64,000 nt of DNA from the NCBI RefSeq assembly GCF_900302475.1, contig NZ_OMOQ01000003.1, positions 124,001 to 188,000 of the forward strand, read 5' to 3'. A program made the position numbers and the translations under genes. This DNA is from Defluviimonas aquaemixtae. Lineage in GTDB: Bacteria > Pseudomonadota > Alphaproteobacteria > Rhodobacterales > Rhodobacteraceae. Under the pieces are notes generated by a model. That model saw nothing but the letters and a program-made list of their open reading frames with translations. It was not told the origin of the DNA and searched no databases. Numbering within the stretch: position 1 is the first letter of the stretch; each line of letters opens with the position of its first letter. Positions 33,440 to 42,368 of the stretch are shown here, in pieces.

Positions 33440-34873
33440 TCAAGCCGCGCGCCGCCCGGCGCTGATCGCGAGCGGAAACACCTTCGCCGGATTAAGGAGC
33501 CATTCCGGATCGAACACGTCCTTGACGCGCATCTGCGCCTCGAGGTCGGCTTGATCGTATTGCACATTCATCAGGTCACGCTTCTCGATGCCCACGCCAT
33601 GTTCACCCGTCAGGCAGCCGCCGACCTCGACGCAGAGCTTCAGGATCTCGGCCCCGAACGCCTCGCACCTTTCCAGGTCACCGGGCTTGTTGGCGTCGAA
33701 GAGGATCAGGGGATGCATGTTGCCGTCGCCCGCATGGAAAACGTTCGCGACGTCGAGCCCGAAATCGCGGCTCATCTCGCCGATGCGTTTCAGCACACGG
33801 GGCAGGGACGAGACCGGGATCGTCCCGTCGAGGCACATGTAGTCGTTGATCTGGCCCATCGCGCCGAAGGCCGACTTGCGGCCGAGCCAGATCTTCTTCG
33901 CCTCCTCCTCCGACGCGCTTTCGCGGAATTCAAGGGGATCGTGGCGCGCCGCGATTTGGCGGATGAGGCCCAACTGTTCGTCGATCTCGGCCGGGCTGCC
34001 CTCGACCTCGATGATCAGAAGCGCCTCGCAGTCGGGGTAGCCGGCATGGGCGAAATCCTCGCAGGCGCGGATGCAGGGCCGATCCATGAATTCGATCGCG
34101 ACGGGCAGGACGCCGGCCTTGATGATATCGGCCACGCAGGCGCCCGCGACCTCGTTAGAGTTGAACGCGACAAGCACCGGCCGCGCGCCTTCGGGTTTGG
34201 GCAGGATGCGGAGCACCGCTTCGGTCACGACGCCAAGCTGGCCTTCCGACCCGCAGATCACGCCGAGCAGATCGTAGCCGCCCGCATCCATATGCGCGCC
34301 GCCGATCTCGAGGACCGTGCCGTCCATCGTGACCATCGTGACGCCGAGAAGGTTGTTCGTCGTCACCCCGTATTTCAGGCAATGCGCTCCGCCCGAATTC
34401 ATCGCGATGTTGCCCGCGATCGCGCAGGCGAGTTGCGACGAGGGATCGGGCGCGTAGAAGAAGCCGTCGCCCTCGACGGCGCCGGTGACCGAGAGGTTCG
34501 TCCGGCCCGTCTCCACCCGCACGAAACGGTTGTCGTAGTCTACTTCGAGCACCCGGTTCATGCGCGCGACTCCGAGGATCACTCCGTCTGCCGCGGGCAG
34601 CGCGCCCCCCGCCAGAGACGTGCCCGCACCGCGCGGCACGACCGGCACGCCCATTTGGTGACAGACCTTCAGCGCCGCGGCCACTTCTTGCGTTGAGCGG
34701 GGCAGGATCACCGCCATTGGCGGGCAGCGATAGGCGCTGAGCGCGTCGCATTCATAGGCCCGGGTTTCAGCCGGGTCGTCAATCACCGCATCCGCCGGTA
34801 GCACGGCGCGAAGGGCGGCTACGATCCGGGGCTTCTGCGCCAGAATCGCAGGGTCCGGACGTGGAAGGTCCAT
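33440..34873 (-). CDS. glcD: Glycolate oxidase subunit GlcD
   Basis: Start set at ATG 34873 (GCGGAG nine bases before); 477 residues. FAD-linked oxidase with PRGAGTSLAGGALP for the pyrophosphate of FAD, GNIAMNSGGAHCLKYGVTTN and the C-terminal HGVGIEKRDLM segment. It oxidises glycolate (or D-lactate) to glyoxylate. First gene of glcDEF, divergent from the arylsulfotransferase-like gene; an AT-rich palindrome lies just upstream. Confidence 0.94.
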   Translation of the reverse strand: MDLPRPDPAILAQKPRIVAALRAVLPADAVIDDPAETRAYECDALSAYRCPPMAVILPRSTQEVAAALKVCHQMGVPVVPRGAGTSLAGGALPAADGVILGVARMNRVLEVDYDNRFVRVETGRTNLSVTGAVEGDGFFYAPDPSSQLACAIAGNIAMNSGGAHCLKYGVTTNNLLGVTMVTMDGTVLEIGGAHMDAGGYDLLGVICGSEGQLGVVTEAVLRILPKPEGARPVLVAFNSNEVAGACVADIIKAGVLPVAIEFMDRPCIRACEDFAHAGYPDCEALLIIEVEGSPAEIDEQLGLIRQIAARHDPLEFRESASEEEAKKIWLGRKSAFGAMGQINDYMCLDGTIPVSSLPRVLKRIGEMSRDFGLDVANVFHAGDGNMHPLILFDANKPGDLERCEAFGAEILKLCVEVGGCLTGEHGVGIEKRDLMNVQYDQADLEAQMRVKDVFDPEWLLNPAKVFPLAISAGRRAA

Positions 34874-34891
34874 GCAAAGTCTCCGCAAGAA

Positions 34892-34912
34892 TTGGTAAAT
34901 TTATATAACCAA
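34892..34912. promoter_or_regulatory. AT-rich palindrome, candidate operator of glcDEF
   Basis: TTGGT and ACCAA arms separated by 11 A/T bases, 19 bp before the glcD start in an otherwise GC-rich region. TGGT...ACCA half-sites are typical of FadR-subfamily GntR regulators such as GlcC and LldR. No gntR gene is nearby, so the assignment is inference. Confidence 0.45.
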
Positions 34913-35083
34913 AATTGCGATCTGACAAACGAAACCCAGTACGTACGAAGCGCTGAATGCGGCCGAGGATCGGCAGCAATCCGCCTGACAACCAAGATCT
35001 TGCCAGCCGTATACATTGTTTGGACGGAGTTCGGCTAGTGTGGCGCGAGGGGGAAGTCGGCTGGACAACCAGAAGGATGCCCA

Positions 35084-36502
35084 ATGCACGCCGAATCCTG
35101 GCGAAGCTCCCCCACGCGTTCCATCGTCAACGGCGAACGTCTCTGGAGGTTTGGCGCGTTCCTATTGCTCATGGCGGGCGCCTTCAGCTGGGGTGTGGCG
35201 ACCATCAAGTGGAAACTCTTTCCGCACGATCAGCTCGTGTACCTCGAAAGCGGGTTCGACGCGCTCACAAAGCTGGACAGAACGAAATGGCCACACCCAA
35301 TGATCGAGCTCGCGCCCGATGCTCAGCGCGTCGACCCGGTATTGCTCCTGGGCCCCGAGCCCGCGGGCGATGTCATCCTGATGACCGGAGGATTTCAGTA
35401 CCGGCGCGACCTCTGCCCGGAATTCGGTTGCCTCGCCTGGGTCATGGAGCGCGACGGCAAGGTGCTGCACCGCTGGCAATATGATCCGTCCAAGCTCTTC
35501 GATGAGGAAAAGCTGTCGGGCCATGACGGGGAGCGCGACGTCTCCAACATCTACGTGCAAGGCGCCGATATTGATCCGGACGGCAACCTGATCGTCACCT
35601 TCCAAACGCGCAACATGTATCCGTATCAGCTCGCCGTCGCGCGGTTCGACTGGATACGCATCGACGACAGCCACCATTGGCCGACGGCCGGTCCCGACGG
35701 CCGCATCTACGTGCCGATGGCGCGCATCGAGCGCGATCGCGCCTATGTCGCCGGCACCAAAGAAAAGCTGGACTGCAAGTTTGGCGCGGTGTTTCAGGAA
35801 GGCGTGCGCATCCTGTCGCCCGAAGGTCAGGTGCTGCGCGAATTCTGGCTAGACGAGGCCGTCCGGCGAAGCGACATGCAGGGCCTCGCCTATTCCGTGC
35901 GAAACGATTGCGACCCTTACCATGTCAACGGCATCGCGCTCGTGAACGAGGCGGCAGCCGCCCGTCTCGAGGATGCGCGTGAGGGTGATCTGCTCGTCTC
36001 GCTCAGGTCGAGCTCGGCGCTTGTCCTACTCGATCAGGACGATGGGCGCATCAAGCACGTCCTGACTGGTCCCATGGTCGCCCAGCACAGCCCGCGCTTC
36101 CTGCCCGATGGCGATGTCGTCGTCTTCGATAATCTCGGCGGCATCGATACGAAGGCGGGGACGCGCATCCTGAAGCTCGACCTTGTGACGGGCGAGCCCG
36201 AGACGCTGTTTCCCCGCCACACTGACATGGCCGGCTATGATCTGTTCTCGGAGGCGCAGGGGGACGTCGAACTCAGCGACGACGGTCGCCGGGCGCTGGT
36301 CGCGGAAACGCTGGGCGGACGGGTCATCGAGTTCGACACGATATCGGGCAAGCCGATCTGGTCCTATCGGTCGATCAGCGACGTGGCGCCGTACTACGCG
36401 GATGAGGGCGACAGGCGCGAAGGCCCGGTCCTTGCGCTGATGCAGACACAGGGCGCACGATACATCAGTCGGTCAATGCTACGGCGGCTGAACGGAGGTT
36501 GA
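35084..36502 (+). CDS. Arylsulfotransferase-family (ASST-like) membrane-anchored beta-propeller protein
   Basis: Start at ATG 35084 behind AAGGAT. The 472-residue protein has an N-terminal membrane helix (about residues 21-39) and a propeller-like extracytoplasmic part with repeated DG...VHRW and DPDGNLIVTFQ motifs, plus DPYHVNGIALV and QHSPRFLPDGDVVVFDN. These resemble Arylsulfotransferase families. True ASSTs move sulfate between phenols via a histidine; whether the catalytic His is kept is unclear. It stands alone. Confidence 0.72.
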   Translation: MHAESWRSSPTRSIVNGERLWRFGAFLLLMAGAFSWGVATIKWKLFPHDQLVYLESGFDALTKLDRTKWPHPMIELAPDAQRVDPVLLLGPEPAGDVILMTGGFQYRRDLCPEFGCLAWVMERDGKVLHRWQYDPSKLFDEEKLSGHDGERDVSNIYVQGADIDPDGNLIVTFQTRNMYPYQLAVARFDWIRIDDSHHWPTAGPDGRIYVPMARIERDRAYVAGTKEKLDCKFGAVFQEGVRILSPEGQVLREFWLDEAVRRSDMQGLAYSVRNDCDPYHVNGIALVNEAAAARLEDAREGDLLVSLRSSSALVLLDQDDGRIKHVLTGPMVAQHSPRFLPDGDVVVFDNLGGIDTKAGTRILKLDLVTGEPETLFPRHTDMAGYDLFSEAQGDVELSDDGRRALVAETLGGRVIEFDTISGKPIWSYRSISDVAPYYADEGDRREGPVLALMQTQGARYISRSMLRRLNGG

Positions 36503-36558
36503 TCGGAGCGCACGGCTAATTGATCGCGCCTGCCACGCGGTTGTGGCAGTCTGGGCCC

Positions 36559-36915
36559 ATGATCAGACGCTGTCTTCCGTTAGTTCTGCTATTCGCCGCG
36601 CCGGCCATCGCCGACACACCGCGAATTGTCGGCGCCGAGGCGTCGCGTAAGAGCGACAGCTGGGCGGTCGCTGTCACGATCCTGCATCCCGATACCGGCT
36701 GGGACCACTACGCCAACGGGTGGGAGGTGCTTGCCCCGGACGGCACTCGGCTTGGCTATCGCGAGCTGCTGCATCCTCATGTCGAAGAGCAGCCTTTCAC
36801 CCGCAGCCTGTCCGGGGTCGTCATACCCGATGATGCTGACCATGTCCTGATCCGGCCGCGATGTACGCTGGACGGCTGGTCGGGGGGAATGACGCGGCTT
36901 GAACTGGCCCGCTAG
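36559..36915 (+). CDS. Small exported protein, unknown function
   Basis: Start at ATG 36559; 118 residues with a signal peptide (MIRRCLPLVLLFAAPAIADT). The mature domain has TGWDHYANGWEVLAPDG and RPRCTLDGW, patterns seen in conserved alphaproteobacterial periplasmic proteins of unknown role. Follows the ASST-like gene by 56 bp and could be co-transcribed. Confidence 0.68.
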   Translation: MIRRCLPLVLLFAAPAIADTPRIVGAEASRKSDSWAVAVTILHPDTGWDHYANGWEVLAPDGTRLGYRELLHPHVEEQPFTRSLSGVVIPDDADHVLIRPRCTLDGWSGGMTRLELAR

Positions 36916-37079
36916 GGCACAACTTCGGGGCGATCGGCGACATCCCGCCGCTCGACTTTACGCTGCGTCAATATTTCTTGAATGGGGAGGTGCGGGAATC
37001 GCTTGGGTTGTGGTAGGTTGTCCGCGCCACTTGACTGCACGCGCGAAAAGCGCAGCGTCGTAAGCACCGGGAGGATGTC

Positions 37080-37280
37080 ATGAATCAGGCGAAACGCCGC
37101 GACGAGATAGATGTGATCGTCGACGATCTTCTCGCGAGTCCGGAGCGGGCCGAAGAACTCAAGGTCAGGCTTCGCGACCGTCTGGGTGCCCAGGGTTGGG
37201 AAAGCGGGCGCTTCTCGCGCCTGCGTGTCGTCAGTTCCAGCGACGATCCCGACAGTATGTGGGATAACGTACCCGTTTGA
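37080..37280 (+). CDS. Small hypothetical protein
   Basis: The 66-residue acidic/charged protein is preceded by GGGAGGATGTC. It starts MNQAKRRDEIDVIVDDLLAS and ends SDDPDSMWDNVPV. A strong ribosome site, coding-like composition and a following hairpin support it. No recognised family. Confidence 0.6.
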   Translation: MNQAKRRDEIDVIVDDLLASPERAEELKVRLRDRLGAQGWESGRFSRLRVVSSSDDPDSMWDNVPV

Positions 37281-37339
37281 GAAGCGTTTCGGTCGAGGGA
37301 CTCCCTAATCTTTGAGACCGGCAAAGACCGGTGGTGACG

Positions 37340-37360
37340 GCCCCGGACCATGTCCGGGGC
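37340..37360 (+). terminator. Hairpin after the small hypothetical gene
   Basis: Perfect 8-bp stem GCCCCGGA / TCCGGGGC with a 5-base loop, followed by TCTTGCT. A weak U-tract makes it a moderate terminator candidate. Confidence 0.6.
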
Positions 37361-37447
37361 TCTTGCTATCCGGCGCATGGGATTTCATTCCAGGCCGGGA
37401 GACCGGCCGCCCTGCCACCAGGCACGGGCGGCCAGACGCATTGTCCG

Positions 37448-37939
37448 TCAGCGGATCAGCAGGTCGTAGAATTCATAGGCGCCTGACACCGTCGCGATCT
37501 GGTCGGTTCCCGTCGTGTCGCCAGCCAGCGCCTTGGTGGCGCGGTAGGTCATCGGCCCGAAGGCGCCGTCGATGCCACCATGGTAGTAGCCGGCATCGGT
37601 CATGCGCGACTGGATCAACCGGCGTTCCGAGGCGGTGTAGCTGTTGAAGGCACGCGCCGCGGGCGTCGAATAAACGGAGGACTTCGGCGCGGGCTTGTAG
37701 CGCGTCGGCTCCTGGTAGGTGCGGCTCGCGGGCGCCGCGTAGTAGCGCGGCTGGGTGCTGTAGGAGCGTGCGGCCGGGCTGTTGTTGCGGCTCTGATAGA
37801 TGATGGTGCCGACGATCGCGGCGGCGGCGAGGCCCTTCAGCAGGTTCTGCTCCTTCTTGCCCCAGGCATGGGCGGGCGCGGCCGCGAGCGCGGCGATCAG
37901 CACGGCGGCCGTGGCAGCGGTACGGGATTTGTGCAGCAT
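37448..37939 (-). CDS. Exported protein with C-terminal peptidoglycan-binding-like domain
   Basis: Start at ATG 37939 after GAGGAA; 163 residues. A signal peptide (MLHKSRTAATAAVLIAALAA...) precedes a Ser/Tyr/Pro-rich linker. A C-terminal domain follows, reading RRLIQSRMTDAGYYHGGIDG and AFGPMTYRATKALAG, a PG_binding_1-type repeat in degenerate form. Likely periplasmic cell-wall associated. Confidence 0.78.
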   Translation of the reverse strand: MLHKSRTAATAAVLIAALAAAPAHAWGKKEQNLLKGLAAAAIVGTIIYQSRNNSPAARSYSTQPRYYAAPASRTYQEPTRYKPAPKSSVYSTPAARAFNSYTASERRLIQSRMTDAGYYHGGIDGAFGPMTYRATKALAGDTTGTDQIATVSGAYEFYDLLIR

Positions 37940-38088
37940 GTCGATTCCTCGATGGGGTTGGAACATGATGCAACAATGGGCTGAATGGATACTGCTAGGC
38001 AAAATCAGCCGGCGGTTATGCGATAACACGGCCATTTGCGGAGGTGTAGCGCGAGACGGCCCCCCCGGAGGACCGACGCAGCGGTGGC

Positions 38089-38715
38089 TCAGGCGGCGAT
38101 TGTGTCGTGCCGCGCACCGCGCCAGGCGTTGAGGCCGACCGCGATGAGCGACAGGCCGAAGGCCGTCGCGGTGAACTTGGCCGCCATGAGCCCGCCAACG
38201 GGGCTCAGCGCGACCCCGAAGGCCAGCGACGCCGCAATGAGCGCGAGTCCGAGCGCGCGCGGCACCACAGCGGAACGCAGCCAGGCCCAGCCGAGGAGCG
38301 CGTAGCCGATGACGGTCAGGAGCCCGGCGGCCGGGAAGGCCGCCGCCACCGCCCCCATTGCGTCGCCCGCGCCGTGATCGGCGATGACTTGTGGATAGTG
38401 TACGGCGAGGAAAGGCGCGATCAGCACCTCGTAATAGTCGAGGCCGAATATCATCATCATGCCGACGAAGAGCGTGGCGAAGCCGGCGAGACCCAGCCAA
38501 CCGCTCCGCTCGGCCGTGGGGGCGTAGAGTGCCGTCGTGCCCATGAGCCCAAGGATCAGCGAAACGGCGAAGAGCGTGTGAATCGCGATCCAGCCCGGCG
38601 ACGCGATGGTGTCAGGGGTCATGTGGTGAGGATGCGCGACGTAGGAATAGCCGAGCGCGGCACCCGAGACGATCATGCCGGCTGCGCCGGCGCGGGCAAT
38701 GAAATCAAGTGTCAT
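38089..38715 (-). CDS. Multi-pass membrane protein, unknown function
   Basis: The 208-residue hydrophobic protein has about six membrane helices, with a His pair in SYVAHPHHMTPDT between the first two. It lies 21 bp after the DUF2141 gene on the same strand, so the two are probably co-transcribed. No transporter or enzyme motif recognised. Confidence 0.7.
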   Translation of the reverse strand: MTLDFIARAGAAGMIVSGAALGYSYVAHPHHMTPDTIASPGWIAIHTLFAVSLILGLMGTTALYAPTAERSGWLGLAGFATLFVGMMMIFGLDYYEVLIAPFLAVHYPQVIADHGAGDAMGAVAAAFPAAGLLTVIGYALLGWAWLRSAVVPRALGLALIAASLAFGVALSPVGGLMAAKFTATAFGLSLIAVGLNAWRGARHDTIAA

Positions 38716-38736
38716 CTGTCTCTCCCTTCTGTCTGA

Positions 38737-39273
38737 TTACACCGTCGCCGGGCGGCGGAGCCGCCGGACGAAAACGAGGCTCCCGAAGATCGCGGCGAGC
38801 GCGGGAAGTCCGACAAGCGCCATCTGCGAGGCTGCGGCGAAGGCGTTCATGCGGAGATGAATGGACGGCCGCGCCGGCGCGGCGCCGACGTCGAAGGCGA
38901 CCGCGTCCCAGGCGGGCAGGCCCATGCTGGTCCAGGCGCCGTTCGAATAGCCGTAGGGTTCCTGCGGCAGCCCGAGAAAAGGCCGGTTCAGGTCGTCGTC
39001 GGCATCCTTGTCGTGATGCGCGATCAGCGCGTATCGGCCCGGCGCGATGTCGTCCGCCGTCCACTCCGCCCGCCCGTCCCGGATTGGCACCGAGGCGACG
39101 CGGGTGACGGGCATCTCGCCACGATAGCCCGCCTCGCCTTCCATGAGAACGATGCGGGCCATGCCGGCATCGCTGGAAAACCCGGTGACGAAGAGTTCGA
39201 TCCCGCCCGCGCTCGCCGTGCAGGCAAGACCCAGACCGGAGATCAGGCCGAGCGCTCCAAGTACTTGTTTCAT
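38737..39273 (-). CDS. DUF2141 protein with signal peptide and C-terminal membrane helix
   Basis: The 178-residue protein has a signal peptide (to about residue 22) and the DUF2141 core YALIAHHDKDADDDLNRPFL followed by GLPQEPYGYSNGA. It ends in a membrane helix and basic tail (FVRRLRRPA), giving a sortase-like anchor layout unusual for DUF2141, which is normally a plain periplasmic domain. First gene of a two-gene unit, divergent from the LytTR regulator. Confidence 0.82.
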   Translation of the reverse strand: MKQVLGALGLISGLGLACTASAGGIELFVTGFSSDAGMARIVLMEGEAGYRGEMPVTRVASVPIRDGRAEWTADDIAPGRYALIAHHDKDADDDLNRPFLGLPQEPYGYSNGAWTSMGLPAWDAVAFDVGAAPARPSIHLRMNAFAAASQMALVGLPALAAIFGSLVFVRRLRRPATV

Positions 39274-39400
39274 CTGCTATCCCTTCGCGTGGTGTTGAGA
39301 CGCCGGAAGATCTGAGGGGCATTTCCCGCCGGGTCGAGTCTGGCTTCGTCAGCGGCGGCGGTTGTTTCGCTAAATCGGCCGGTGGTACAGTTCGCGAAGC

Positions 39401-40231
39401 GTGAACCGTACGGCTCCCTCCCGGCGGTCAGGGACGCTTCGGGGCGTCGAGAGCCTCGCATTGCGTTACGTGATCGCGATCCTTGTCACCGCCGCGCTGA
39501 TGATCTGGCAGGCGGGGGACGCGGTACGCACGGGCGCGGAGTTCCGCGATCAGGCTGTGTTTTGGGGCGCGTCGGTCACGGTCGGCTGGCTGCAGATGAT
39601 CCTCATCGCCCGCGGCGTGCGGTCTTCGTTCGGCACCGACCGCTATCCGGGCTGGGCGCTTCTGCTGGCCCAAGCGTTCATCGGTGCGGCGCCGCTGACC
39701 TTCGAGGTGCGCTGGCTGGTCGAGACGATCGTCGCCCCCGAGGCCGGGCTGCCCGCGCCGTGGGTGACCTATCTCAACATATCGGTGATCAACGTGGTGT
39801 TTTCACTGATCCAGTACGGGCTTATCGAGCGCTGGCCACTCTTCAGGCCGGAGATGGGCGATGCAGAGGGCGGGGCGATTGTCGATTCCGTCGGCGCGCG
39901 CCGAGGCGACATGCCGCCGACCGTGGGGATGCTTCGCCGCCCGCCCGAGGGGCTCTCGGGAGTGATCCGCTATCTGCAGATGGAGGATCACTACATGCGG
40001 GTCCATACCGACGAGGGCAGCGGCCTGGTCCTGCATCGGATGAGCGACGCGGTAGAGGATTTGGCGGACACCGACGGCAGGCAGGTTCACAAGTCCTGGT
40101 GGGTGTCACGCACCGCAGTCGAAGCGGTCCGCCTCCGGGGCCGCCGGCGCATTCTTGTCGCGACCGACGGGGCCGAGATCCCCGTGGGGCGGTCGTTCGA
40201 AAGGAAGCTGCGAGCGGCGGGATGGTTCTAG
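39401..40231 (+). CDS. LytTR-domain transcriptional regulator with membrane N-terminus
   Basis: Starts with GTG 39401; 276 residues. Four hydrophobic segments lie in roughly residues 20-150, and the C-terminal 100 residues form a LytTR DNA-binding domain (VIRYLQMEDHYMRVHTDEGS, VHKSWWVSRTAVEAV, VGRSFERKLR). There is no receiver domain, so sensing would be by the membrane part, as in membrane-LytTR regulators. It is divergent from the DUF2141/membrane-protein pair, its probable target. Confidence 0.88.
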   Translation: MNRTAPSRRSGTLRGVESLALRYVIAILVTAALMIWQAGDAVRTGAEFRDQAVFWGASVTVGWLQMILIARGVRSSFGTDRYPGWALLLAQAFIGAAPLTFEVRWLVETIVAPEAGLPAPWVTYLNISVINVVFSLIQYGLIERWPLFRPEMGDAEGGAIVDSVGARRGDMPPTVGMLRRPPEGLSGVIRYLQMEDHYMRVHTDEGSGLVLHRMSDAVEDLADTDGRQVHKSWWVSRTAVEAVRLRGRRRILVATDGAEIPVGRSFERKLRAAGWF

Positions 40232-40781
40232 TTGGAAGTTCTCCCCTCTTGCCGGGTTGTTCGCACACGCCAGTCGGGCCGGGTCTTGCGCAGGCCGGAC
40301 GTGTGACTCCGATCAGATATCGATGCGCCGCGAGGGCCAGGGGATGACATCCTGCCGCTTCGAACTTCTTCGTCCGCGAAGCGGATCAGCATCGTCCGCA
40401 GATATGTCGGAGACAAGAGGGGTGGAGATTTGCCCGCATACGCTCGCCGTTTCGTTCCGGACCCTCAGACCAACAGGCAAATGTATGTTATCACAAGGTA
40501 GTCCTCGATCCCGCGGTGCGAGATTCTTCGGCCGGGGCCCAAACGCTTCACGCCGCCGGGATCCAGCCTTCACTGTGCCTTGCAACGCCTGTGAACGGGC
40601 CAATATTTTCTGAAGAAGTGCATGGAACCAGGCATTTACAGTAGTTTGATCGTCGCTCTACGCGTGAAATGCAGGGAACCCGTGTCTCCGAAGGCATGGG
40701 CTTCACCGCTACCGCGCCATCATGACCAATTGCGGCGCGCCCCGGAGCGGGGCAATATCGAGTCGAGATATGGAGACCGCG
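40232..40781. other. 550-bp region with no convincing gene
   Basis: Frames crossing this segment have atypical codon use and no recognisable product. GC content drops near 40470-40500 and 40600-40650. I see no RNA gene, inverted-repeat pair or transposase fragment with confidence. Confidence 0.35.
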
Positions 40782-41174
40782 ATGCTTCAGATCGCCCCTG
40801 AAAAAGTCGCCCACGTTATAGTCCGCGCCCGCGAGCTTGACGCTAAGGTCAGCCCTTGGGATGCCTCCGGCGACGTCCGCGACGCCGACACGATCCTTGA
40901 GGCGCGGTCCGGCGACGCAACCGAGGCAGAACTGCGCGAGTTCATCGGAAACTTGAACGAGGACGAGCAGGCCAGCCTCGTCGCCGTGATGTGGATCGGA
41001 CGCGAGACATTCGGCGCAGACGAACTCGAAGAGGCGATCGAAACCGCGCGCCTCGAAGCCACCTCCCCGACCGCCGACTACCTCATGGGAGAGCCGCTCT
41101 TGGCCGACCATTTGGAAAACGGTCTCGACGCGCTTGGAATCTCGGTCGAAGACGCTGAGAAGGGCATTCTCTGA
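40782..41174 (+). CDS. DUF3775 domain protein
   Basis: Start at ATG 40782 with GGAG six bases before. The 130-residue acidic protein matches DUF3775: MLQIAPEKVAHVIVRARELD, then LREFIGNLNEDEQASLVAVM and MGEPLLADHLENGLDALGIS. Family of unknown function widespread in alphaproteobacteria. It converges on the saccharopine-dehydrogenase-like gene three bases away. Confidence 0.85.
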   Translation: MLQIAPEKVAHVIVRARELDAKVSPWDASGDVRDADTILEARSGDATEAELREFIGNLNEDEQASLVAVMWIGRETFGADELEEAIETARLEATSPTADYLMGEPLLADHLENGLDALGISVEDAEKGIL

Positions 41175-41177
41175 CTG

Positions 41178-42308
41178 CTACACATGCACTTTGAGTTGCA
41201 TGTACTGCGCGAGGTGCTGAGTTTCGTCAAGCCACCGTTTCACCAGACGCAGGTCATGGGGCGCGCCGTGGAGCCCCACGGGGATTTCGCGCGCCATCAC
41301 GGCCTCGACCGCAAGCGAGACGGTCCCCGATACAAGCCGAGCCATGGCCGAGCCGCGGACATCGCCCTCGGCGTCAAGAACCCAGGTCCGGTGCCAGACC
41401 GGCACGCCTGACCGTTCCGCCTTCAGCGACACGGCGAGCACTGCGCGGTCTGGCTCGTTCTCATCCAGGCGGTGTTTCTCCCACAGGTCGTCTGACAGCT
41501 CCTCGAGGCGCGCGTCGTCAGGCCCCTCCTCCAGTACGGTGAAGACCTCCTGCCATGCTTCCGCCCATCCGGAGAGCCGGAGAGTGCCGCGCACGAACTC
41601 CTTCACCTTCCAGGCGGGGTCGAAGCGGTACTCTGCCATATAAGGCAGGGAATCGCGGTTGGGGTAGACCTCGAATGCCTCGGGCAGACGAAGCGGTGCA
41701 TCGTAGCGGCTGACTGCCCGCCACGGCCGGTGGACCCGCAGTTCGGAAAAATCGCGGATCGACCTCGCGGGCGCCATCAAGGCCCGAAGCACGCCAATGG
41801 GCGACCAAGAGAACTTGTAGCGGAAGGCGTTGGGCTGGGCGGGCAGGCCGCCGCAATACGAGGCCAAAGAAATGACGTTGGCTGGGCCGTAGGCGCGCGA
41901 GGCGCGATAGGCCGCGACGAGATCATGCGCCATTAGGTGATCGATGCCGGGATCGAGCCCGACCTCGTTCACGACCGCCACGCCGGCGCGGCGGGCGGGT
42001 TCGTCCAGTTCCCGCAGATCCGGTGTGATGTAGCTGGACGAGACGAAATGCACGCCGTGGGCGACACAATGGCGGGCGAGATCGGCATGCATCGTGGCCG
42101 GCAGCATCGAGACCACGATGTCGCCATGCTCGAGCGCGTCGTCGAGCGCGCCTGACTTCATCGCGCGGACGTCGTCGGTGATGTCGCCAACGGCCTCCAC
42201 CGCCGCGTCGATCGGAAGGTTCCAGACGGTCACCGGATGGTTGGCGAGGATCAGCCGCCTGAGCCCGGGTCGCGCAGAGAGCCCTGTGCCGCACCAGTGA
42301 ATCCGCAT
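41178..42308 (-). CDS. Saccharopine dehydrogenase-like NAD(P)-binding protein
   Basis: Start set at ATG 42308, giving MRIHWCGTGLSARPGLRRLI; ATG 42314 is an alternative. 376 residues. N-terminal Rossmann-like fold, then VNEVGLDPGIDHLMAHDLV, a signature of the saccharopine/homospermidine-type reductase fold. Family members act on amino-acid adducts in lysine or polyamine metabolism. The substrate is not evident. Confidence 0.8.
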   Translation of the reverse strand: MRIHWCGTGLSARPGLRRLILANHPVTVWNLPIDAAVEAVGDITDDVRAMKSGALDDALEHGDIVVSMLPATMHADLARHCVAHGVHFVSSSYITPDLRELDEPARRAGVAVVNEVGLDPGIDHLMAHDLVAAYRASRAYGPANVISLASYCGGLPAQPNAFRYKFSWSPIGVLRALMAPARSIRDFSELRVHRPWRAVSRYDAPLRLPEAFEVYPNRDSLPYMAEYRFDPAWKVKEFVRGTLRLSGWAEAWQEVFTVLEEGPDDARLEELSDDLWEKHRLDENEPDRAVLAVSLKAERSGVPVWHRTWVLDAEGDVRGSAMARLVSGTVSLAVEAVMAREIPVGLHGAPHDLRLVKRWLDETQHLAQYMQLKVHV

Positions 42309-42368
42309 TGCCATCCGCCCTCGTCTGACACCGACCAGACTGCGGCGGCTGCGCGGCCTGCGCAAGCC

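Noticed and set aside
32741..34696. 651-codon plus-strand frame
   Set aside because: Antisense to glcE and glcD; Arg/His-rich composition with no family features.
39364..39396. Two TTCGC copies before the LytTR gene as its binding site
   Set aside because: Spacing of 25 bp and short match do not fit the usual LytTR direct repeats well enough.
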